Source: Candidatus Latescibacterota bacterium
Lineage (GTDB): Bacteria > Latescibacterota > UBA2968 > UBA8231
Reading direction: 5' to 3'
Length of the DNA stretch: 9,332 bases
Assembly (NCBI GenBank): GCA_022827165.1
Contig: JAJDTN010000281.1
Span: forward strand, 1-9,332
Both the position numbers and the translations under genes were made by a program. The notes below the pieces were generated by a model. The model searched no databases. It was not told the DNA's origin and saw only the letters and a program-made list of their open reading frames with translations. This document shows positions 4,732 to 9,332 of this stretch, one piece after another (the first letter of the stretch is position 1; the number at the start of each line of letters is the position of its first letter).

Positions 4732-5289
4732 ATGACGGAAACGAAGAGCATCTGCGTGTACTGCGGCTCCAAGTCCGGCCTCGGCCAGACCTACCTCCGC
4801 GAGGCCGAAGCCCTGGGCGGGGCCATCGCCCGGCGCGGAATGGGGCTGGTCTACGGCGGCGGCAACGTGGGGCTCATGGGGGCCGTCGCCCGATCCGCCC
4901 TGGCGGCCGGAGGCAGCGTCGTCGGCGTCATCCCGCGCACCCTCGAGGAGAGGGAGCTGGCCCAACGCGAGGTGCACGAGCTGATCGTGACCGACGACAT
5001 GCACGAGCGCAAGGCGATCATGGCCCGGCGCGCCGATGCCTTCCTCGCCCTGCCGGGCGGGTACGGCACAATGGAGGAGTTGTTCGAAGCCCTGGCGTGG
5101 TCGCAGCTCGGCTTCCACGCCAAGCCGGTGGGCCTGCTCAACACGGCCGGCTACTTCGACCCCCTGGTGCGATTCCTCGACCAGGCGGTGGAGCGCGGGT
5201 TCCTGCGGCCGAAGGACCGCAACCTTCTGCAGGTGGAGGCGGAGGCCGAAACCCTCGTACGGGCCCTGGCCGACCGCATCGGCGCGTGA
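4732..5289 (+). CDS. LOG-family (TIGR00730) nucleotide phosphoribohydrolase
   Basis: This 185-residue Rossmann-fold protein is of the type that splits nucleoside 5'-monophosphates (cytokinin riboside phosphates in plants, AMP-like substrates in bacteria) into base and ribose 5-phosphate. The family hallmarks are ICVYCGS (7-13), the loop LVYGGGNVGLMG (39-50), VIPRTL (66-71), DDMHERKAIMARRADAF (88-104) and the signature LPGGYGTMEE (107-116), whose Arg-Lys and Glu residues form the active site. These proteins are often mislabelled lysine decarboxylase. The start at 4732 is preceded by GAGGGG; the frame is open back to 4288 but without family similarity. It ends 6 nt from the convergent xylA stop. 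It may act in nucleotide salvage; a cytokinin role cannot be inferred here. Confidence 0.93.
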   Translation: MTETKSICVYCGSKSGLGQTYLREAEALGGAIARRGMGLVYGGGNVGLMGAVARSALAAGGSVVGVIPRTLEERELAQREVHELIVTDDMHERKAIMARRADAFLALPGGYGTMEELFEALAWSQLGFHAKPVGLLNTAGYFDPLVRFLDQAVERGFLRPKDRNLLQVEAEAETLVRALADRIGA

Positions 5290-5295
5290 CCGCCC

Positions 5296-6609
5296 TCAGA
5301 GATAGCTGTTGACGACGTTCTCCAGCCACTCCTCGCGGCCGCTGATCCTGGCGGCCTCGCCGTGCTCGTGGACGTACGCCTCCATGTCGGCCAGGGTCGC
5401 CTCGCCCCTCAGGATCCTGCGCCCGATCCCCCGCCGCCAGCCGGCGTAGCGGCGCTTCACGAAGTCGCCCACCACGCCGTCCTCGAGGATCCGCGCCGCC
5501 GTCTTCAGCCCCCGGGCGAAGGCGTCCATGCCGCCGATGTGGGCGTGGAAGAGGTCCTCCACGTCGAAGGATCCGCGCCGCACCTTGGCGTCGAAGTTGA
5601 CGCCCCCCGTCCGCAGCCCGCCCTGCCGCAGGATGACCATCATCGCGTAGGTCGTGCCGTAGAGGTCGGTGGGGAACTGGTCGGTGTCCCAGCCGAGGAG
5701 GAGGTCGCCGCGGTTGGCGTCGATGCTGCCGAGGCGGCCCTCGGCGGCGGCCACGGTCAGGTCGTGCTCGAAGGTGTGGCCCGCCAGGGTGGCGTGGTTG
5801 GCCTCCAGGTTGAGCTTGAAGTCGTCGAGCAGGTCGTGGGCGCGGAGGAAGCCGAGGACCGTGGCCGCGTCGTAGTCGTACTGGTGCTTGGTCGGCTCCT
5901 TCGGCTTGGGCTCGACCAGCAGCGTGCCCCGGAAGCCGATCTCCTTCTTGTAGTCGGCGGCCATGCGCAACAGCCGCGCCATCTGCTCCTGCTCCTGCTT
6001 CAGGTCGGTGTTGAGGAGGTTGGAGTAGCCCTCGCGGCCTCCCCAGAAGACGTAGTTGGCGCCGCCCAGGGCCTGGGTGCACTCCATGCACTTCTTGATC
6101 TGCGCCCCGGCCCAGGCGAAGACGTGGGGGTCGGGGTTGGTGCCGGCGCCGTGGGTGAAGCGCGCGTTGGAGAAACAGTTCGACGTGCCCCAGAGCAGCT
6201 TCACCCCCGTCTCCCGCTGCAGGGAGGCGGCCAGCTTCACCATGCGGTCGAGGCGATCGTTCGTCTCCTTGAGGCTCTCCCCCTCCGGGGAGATGTCGCG
6301 GTCGTGGAAGGCCCAGAACGGCACACCGAGCTTGGTGAAGAACTCGAAGGCGGCGCGCATCGTCTCCTCCGCCGCCTCCATGGGGTCGCTGGAGGTCTCC
6401 CAGGGCCGGTCGTAGACCGGGGAGGGCCCGAAGGGGTCGATGCCGCCGCCCTTCATGGTGTGCCAGTAGACGACGGAGAAGCGCAGGTGCTGCTCCATGG
6501 TGCGGCGGCCGACCTTCTCCGCCGGGTCGTAGTGCCGGAAGGCCAGGGGGTTGTCCGTCTCCGGCCCTTCGTACTCCACCTTTCCGATGCCCTCGAAGTA
6601 CTCCTTCAT
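5296..6609 (-). CDS. xylA: Xylose isomerase (class II)
   Basis: This 437-residue TIM-barrel enzyme interconverts D-xylose and D-xylulose (and glucose/fructose). Length and N-terminus match class II enzymes of about 440 residues. Catalytic FHDRDI (101-106) carries H102 and D105. The two divalent-metal sites are intact: E233 and K235 in VEPKPKEPTKHQYD, E269 and H272 in LEANHATLAGH, D297 in IDANRGD, D308 and D310 in GWDTDQFPTD, and D340 in NFDAKVRR. W50-H51-type residues (VYWHTMKGGG) line the substrate pocket. Its ATG (6607-6609) overlaps the stop of the upstream dehydrogenase in ATGA, so the pair is co-expressed. No xylulokinase, transporter or XylR lies in view, so the physiological substrate may be another aldose. 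The gene is convergent with the LOG gene, 6 nt apart. Confidence 0.97.
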   Translation of the reverse strand: MKEYFEGIGKVEYEGPETDNPLAFRHYDPAEKVGRRTMEQHLRFSVVYWHTMKGGGIDPFGPSPVYDRPWETSSDPMEAAEETMRAAFEFFTKLGVPFWAFHDRDISPEGESLKETNDRLDRMVKLAASLQRETGVKLLWGTSNCFSNARFTHGAGTNPDPHVFAWAGAQIKKCMECTQALGGANYVFWGGREGYSNLLNTDLKQEQEQMARLLRMAADYKKEIGFRGTLLVEPKPKEPTKHQYDYDAATVLGFLRAHDLLDDFKLNLEANHATLAGHTFEHDLTVAAAEGRLGSIDANRGDLLLGWDTDQFPTDLYGTTYAMMVILRQGGLRTGGVNFDAKVRRGSFDVEDLFHAHIGGMDAFARGLKTAARILEDGVVGDFVKRRYAGWRRGIGRRILRGEATLADMEAYVHEHGEAARISGREEWLENVVNSYL

Positions 6610-7508
6610 GGACTGTTCTCCTCCGGTTCGGGGGTCACGTACGCCGCGGTGATGCCGCCGTCCACGGTGAAGGCGGTACCGGTGACGAAGGAGGACTCGT
6701 CCGACGCCAGGTAGAGGGCCGCGTCGGCGATCTCCCCGGCCTCCCCGAAGCGGCCCATGGGGATGTGGACGAGGCGCCGCTGCCGCTTGCTCTCGGAGTC
6801 GAGATACTTCATCAACAGCTCGGTGCGCAGCGGCCCCGGGCACAGGGCGTTGACGCGGATGCCCTCGCGGGCGTGGACCACGGCCAGCTCCCGAGTGAGG
6901 GCCAGCACGCCGCCCTTGCTGGCCGTGTAGGCCAGCTGCGGCACCGCCGCCCCCAACAGGGCGACGAAGGAGGCGGTGTTGATGATCGAGCCGCCGCCGG
7001 CGCGGCGCAGGGCCGGCACCCCGTGCTTGCACCCCAGGAAGACGCCCTTGAGGTTGACGGCCATCGTCAGGTCCCAGACGGCCTCCTCCGTGTCCACCGC
7101 GTCGGCGTCGTCGGCGTGGGAGATGCCGGCGTTGTTGAACAGCACGTGGAGGGCGCCGAACTCCGCCTCCGCCCGGGCGACCATGGCGGCGCAGTCACTG
7201 CCCCGCGAGACATCGGCCTCCACGAAGAGGGCCCGGCCTCCGCTGGCGGCGACCTCCTCCACGACCGCCTCCCCGGCCGCGGCGTTCACGTCGACGGCGG
7301 CGACCCGGGCTCCCTCGGCGGCGAAGCGCAGGGCCGCCTGCCGCCCGATGCCGCTGCCGGCGCCCGTGATCAGGGCCACCTTGCCGCTCAGCCGGTCGGG
7401 CGCGGCCGGTCCGCCGGCGGCGTGGTCCCTCCGGGATCGTTCAGAGTCGGGATGTCGCGGGGTAAGGTGAGCCACGGCGAAGCAGTGTACCGGGGGGCCG
7501 GAGGGCAT
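6606..7508 (-). CDS. Short-chain dehydrogenase/reductase (classical SDR), NAD-type
   Basis: The classical SDR core begins at RLSGKVALITGAGSGIG (39-55, numbering from the ATG at 7508), the glycine-rich nucleotide loop. An Asp (D73, AVDVN) ends strand 2, which favours NAD(H) over NADP(H). NNAG (125-128), the catalytic Ser (NTAS, 177-180) and YxxxK (Y194, K198) follow, then PGPLRT (224-229) and a C-terminal TGTAFTVDGG (276-285). The start is uncertain: ATG at 7508 gives 300 residues with about 38 non-conserved ones first; GTG at 7475 gives 289; neither has a good Shine-Dalgarno. Family members are usually about 250-260. It is coupled to xylA by ATGA. A sugar or polyol dehydrogenase feeding the isomerase is plausible, but the substrate is unknown. 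Confidence 0.9.
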   Translation of the reverse strand: MPSGPPVHCFAVAHLTPRHPDSERSRRDHAAGGPAAPDRLSGKVALITGAGSGIGRQAALRFAAEGARVAAVDVNAAAGEAVVEEVAASGGRALFVEADVSRGSDCAAMVARAEAEFGALHVLFNNAGISHADDADAVDTEEAVWDLTMAVNLKGVFLGCKHGVPALRRAGGGSIINTASFVALLGAAVPQLAYTASKGGVLALTRELAVVHAREGIRVNALCPGPLRTELLMKYLDSESKRQRRLVHIPMGRFGEAGEIADAALYLASDESSFVTGTAFTVDGGITAAYVTPEPEENSP

Positions 7509-7610
7509 GCAAGCTGGCCGCCGCATGGGCCAGGACGTTGATTCAGCACCGCAGGCGAGAGGGCCTGCAAGCCACCCGCCCCCATGGGCAGCCCCGGGAG
7601 AAGCACGCCA
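7509..7610. repeat. Divergent SDR/fbp intergenic region with imperfect 28-nt tandem duplication
   Basis: Within this 102-nt divergent region two related segments occur. 7503-7530 starts GGGCATGCAAGC and ends CATGGGC; 7561-7589 starts GGGCCTGCAAGC and ends CATGGGC. The outer blocks are nearly identical (11 of 12 and 7 of 7), the middles diverge, and the copies are 58 nt apart. The left copy overlaps the SDR start codon. They could be paired binding sites for a regulator of both divergent operons, or a decayed duplication. No consensus promoter was found on either strand. Confidence 0.4.
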
Positions 7611-8600
7611 ATGCTGGGCATGACCCTGACCCGGTTCATCATCGAGCAGCAGCGCCAGTTCCCCGGCGTGTCCGGGCGCTTCACCGCCCTGCTGGAAGGG
7701 ATCACCACCGCCGCCAAGATCATCGGCCGCGAGGTGAACAAGGCGGGCCTGGCCGAGACCATGGGCCTCACGGGGCGCATCAACGTCCACGGCGAGCAGG
7801 TGCAGAAGCTCGACGAGTTCGCCAACGTCACCATCATCCAGGCCCTCGACCACACCGGGCTGCTGGCGGCCATGGCCTCGGAGGAGATGGAGGACTTCTA
7901 CCCGATCCCGGACCCCCACGCCCGGGGCCCCTACATCCTCGTCTTCGACCCCGTGGACGGCTCCTCGAACATCGACGTGAACGTCAGCATCGGCACCATC
8001 TTCTCCATCTACCGCCCGCCCGGCTCGGCCGCCGCCACCGCCGAGAGCTTCCTGCGGCCGGGGCGCGAGCAGCTGTGCGCCGGGTACTTCGTCTACGGGT
8101 CGAGCACGATGCTGGTCTACACCACCGGCCGCGGCGTCCACGGCTTCACCCTGGACCCGACGATCGGCGAGTTCCTGCTCTCCCACGAGAGCATCCGCAT
8201 CCCCGAGCGGGGCGCCATCTACAGCGTCAACGAGGGCAACGCCGGCGGCTGGAGCGGCGGTGTGCGCGCCTACGTGGACAGCCGCAAGGAGCAAGGCTGC
8301 TCGGCGCGCTACATCGGCTCCCTGGTCTCCGACTTCCACCGCAACCTGCTCAAGGGCGGCGTCTTCCTCTACCCGGGCGACCGCAAGTCCCCCGGGGGCA
8401 AGCTGCGCCTGCTCTACGAGGCCAGTCCCCTGGCCTTCATCGCCGAGCAGGCCGGCGGCGGCGCCTCCGACGGCCGCGGGCCGATCCTCGACCGGGTGCC
8501 CGCGACCCTGCACGAGCGGGTGCCCCTGGCCATCGGCAGCCGCCTGGACGTGGAGGAGTTCGAGGCGGCGGTGAGCGGGGAAGACCCCCGCGGTTCCTGA
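7611..8600 (+). CDS. fbp: Fructose-1,6-bisphosphatase, class I
   Basis: This 329-residue cytoplasmic enzyme hydrolyses fructose 1,6-bisphosphate to fructose 6-phosphate in gluconeogenesis or the Calvin cycle. Class I motifs are present: GEQVQKLDEFAN (61-72), ASEE (89-92, metal-binding Glu), FDPVDGSSNIDVNVSIGT (112-129, catalytic metal site), YSVNEGN (204-210), RYIGSLVSDFHRNLLKGGVF (233-252) and the C-terminal K264-LRLLYE (264-270). The start at 7611 has GGGAG (7596-7600) upstream; ATG at 7620 would also fit, and ATG at 7584 has no Shine-Dalgarno. The N-terminus LTRFIIEQQ aligns with the start of E. coli Fbp, as I recall it. The stop is 9 nt before the next gene, so they form one operon. The mammalian AMP site was not assessed. 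Confidence 0.96.
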   Translation: MLGMTLTRFIIEQQRQFPGVSGRFTALLEGITTAAKIIGREVNKAGLAETMGLTGRINVHGEQVQKLDEFANVTIIQALDHTGLLAAMASEEMEDFYPIPDPHARGPYILVFDPVDGSSNIDVNVSIGTIFSIYRPPGSAAATAESFLRPGREQLCAGYFVYGSSTMLVYTTGRGVHGFTLDPTIGEFLLSHESIRIPERGAIYSVNEGNAGGWSGGVRAYVDSRKEQGCSARYIGSLVSDFHRNLLKGGVFLYPGDRKSPGGKLRLLYEASPLAFIAEQAGGGASDGRGPILDRVPATLHERVPLAIGSRLDVEEFEAAVSGEDPRGS

Positions 8601-8609
8601 GGAGATCCC

Positions 8610-9332
8610 ATGGAACGCGACACCGCCTTCGAGATGGCCACCTCCAGCATCCGCTACGGATCCGGGGTCACGGCCGAGATCGGCATGGACCTGGCCGACA
8701 TGGGGGCGCGGCGGGTGCTGCTGGTGACCGACCCGAACCTGTCGCGCCTGGAGCCGGTGGCGGTGGCCCGCCAGTCGCTGGACGACGCCGGGGTCGCGCA
8801 TCAGCTCTTCGACGGCGTCCACGTGGAGCCCACGGACGCCTCCTTCCGCGAGGCGATCGACGTCGCCACGGAGGGGGGCTTCGACGCCTATGTCGCCGTG
8901 GGCGGCGGCTCCAGCATCGACACGGCGAAGGCCGCCAACCTCTACGCCACCCATCCGCCCGAGGACTTCCTCGACTACGTGAACGCCCCCATCGGCCGCG
9001 GTCTGCCGGCGCCGGGCGCCCTGAAGCCGCTCATCGCCGTGCCGACGACGGCGGGCACCGGCTCCGAGACGACGGGGGTAGCCATCTTCGACCTGGTGGA
9101 GATGAAGGCCAAGACCGGCATCGCCCACCGGCGGCTGCGGCCGGTGCTGGGCCTCATCGATCCGGACAACACGCGGAGCCTGCCGCCGGCGGTGGCCGCC
9201 TCCACGGGGCTCGACGTGCTCAGCCACGCCCTGGAGTCGTACACCGCCGTCCCCTACGACCGGCGCCCGCGGCCGGAGCGGCCGGTGCTGCGGCCGGCCT
9301 ACCAGGGCGCCAACCCGATCAGCGACCTGTGG
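8610..9332 (+). CDS. Hydroxyacid-oxoacid transhydrogenase, ADHFE1-like iron-type alcohol dehydrogenase (partial, runs off the window)
   Basis: The open frame covers 241 codons to the window edge without a stop. It resembles human ADHFE1 as I recall it: FEMATSSIRYG (7-17), VEPTDASFREAI (72-83), DAYVAVGGGSSIDTAKAANLYA (92-113), DFLDYVNAPIG (119-129), LKPLIAVPTTAGTGSETTGVAIFD (138-161), LGLIDP (180-185), HALESYT (206-212) and RPAYQGANPISD (228-239). GGGS and the PTTAGTGSE loop bind the dinucleotide; D202 and H206 are the first metal ligands, and the later His ligands lie beyond the edge. The human enzyme couples oxidation of 4-hydroxybutyrate to reduction of 2-oxoglutarate, giving succinic semialdehyde and D-2-hydroxyglutarate, with tightly bound cofactor. 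Start ATG has GAGGAG (8599-8604) 5 nt upstream. A more general iron alcohol dehydrogenase remains possible. Confidence 0.9.
   Translation, partial: MERDTAFEMATSSIRYGSGVTAEIGMDLADMGARRVLLVTDPNLSRLEPVAVARQSLDDAGVAHQLFDGVHVEPTDASFREAIDVATEGGFDAYVAVGGGSSIDTAKAANLYATHPPEDFLDYVNAPIGRGLPAPGALKPLIAVPTTAGTGSETTGVAIFDLVEMKAKTGIAHRRLRPVLGLIDPDNTRSLPPAVAASTGLDVLSHALESYTAVPYDRRPRPERPVLRPAYQGANPISDLW

Noticed and set aside
5362..6714. A 450-codon plus-strand frame opposite xylA
   Set aside because: It is the antisense shadow of xylA, whose catalytic and metal-binding residues are all intact on the minus strand.
6606..9227. An 873-codon stop-free frame on the minus strand spanning fbp and the transhydrogenase gene
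   Set aside because: Only its last 300 codons resemble a protein family (the SDR). The rest is the antisense of two clearly recognised plus-strand genes and is low-complexity, rich in Gly, Val, His and Asp, as expected when GC-biased codons are read backwards.
1..9332. tRNA, rRNA, CRISPR, insertion sequence or phage genes
   Set aside because: I looked for cloverleaf-like segments, regularly spaced repeats, transposase or integrase motifs and terminal inverted repeats, and saw none.

Overview
The window is about two-thirds G+C by eye and almost entirely coding, from a GC-rich bacterium. No ribosomal or other phylogenetic marker is present, so the phylum cannot be fixed. The mix of an ECF sigma/anti-sigma pair, class II xylose isomerase, class I FBPase and an ADHFE1-type dehydrogenase would suit a metabolically versatile soil or sediment lineage (Acidobacteriota-like is a guess).

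Layout, left to right. (1) 1-1412: an AT-rich promoter with a perfect 18-bp palindrome drives a small ribbon-helix-helix (RHH) protein whose stop overlaps the start of nadA (quinolinate synthase). (2) 1437-2190, minus strand: an ArsR-type repressor and a VOC/glyoxalase-fold protein, also coupled by an ATGA overlap, behind a strong sigma70-like promoter whose spacer is bounded by an inverted repeat. (3) 2277-2697, minus: an intact RHH antitoxin followed by only the C-terminal piece of its PIN toxin. (4) 2869-4211, plus: an ECF sigma factor coupled to a membrane anti-sigma factor, ending in a long hairpin. (5) 4294-4649, minus: a second, unrelated antitoxin, again followed by only a PIN C-terminal piece. 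(6) 4732-5289, plus: a LOG-family phosphoribohydrolase. (7) 5296-7508, minus: a short-chain dehydrogenase coupled to xylA. (8) 7611-9332, plus: class I fructose-1,6-bisphosphatase followed 9 nt later by an ADHFE1-like hydroxyacid-oxoacid transhydrogenase that runs off the window.

How the parts work together. Four gene pairs (RHH-nadA, ArsR-VOC, sigma-anti-sigma, SDR-xylA) share the same 4-nt ATGA overlap, which suggests paired, stoichiometric expression. Regions 7 and 8 form a divergent central-carbon locus: aldose isomerisation and a linked oxidoreductase on one side, gluconeogenic FBPase and 2-hydroxyacid/2-oxoacid exchange on the other. Regions 3-5 look like a more fluid stretch: two decayed toxin-antitoxin modules in the same orientation flank the sigma operon.

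I see no RNA genes, CRISPR array, insertion sequence or clearly new multi-gene system. The most unusual signals are the RHH-nadA unit with its palindrome and the two independent antitoxin-kept, toxin-lost modules.
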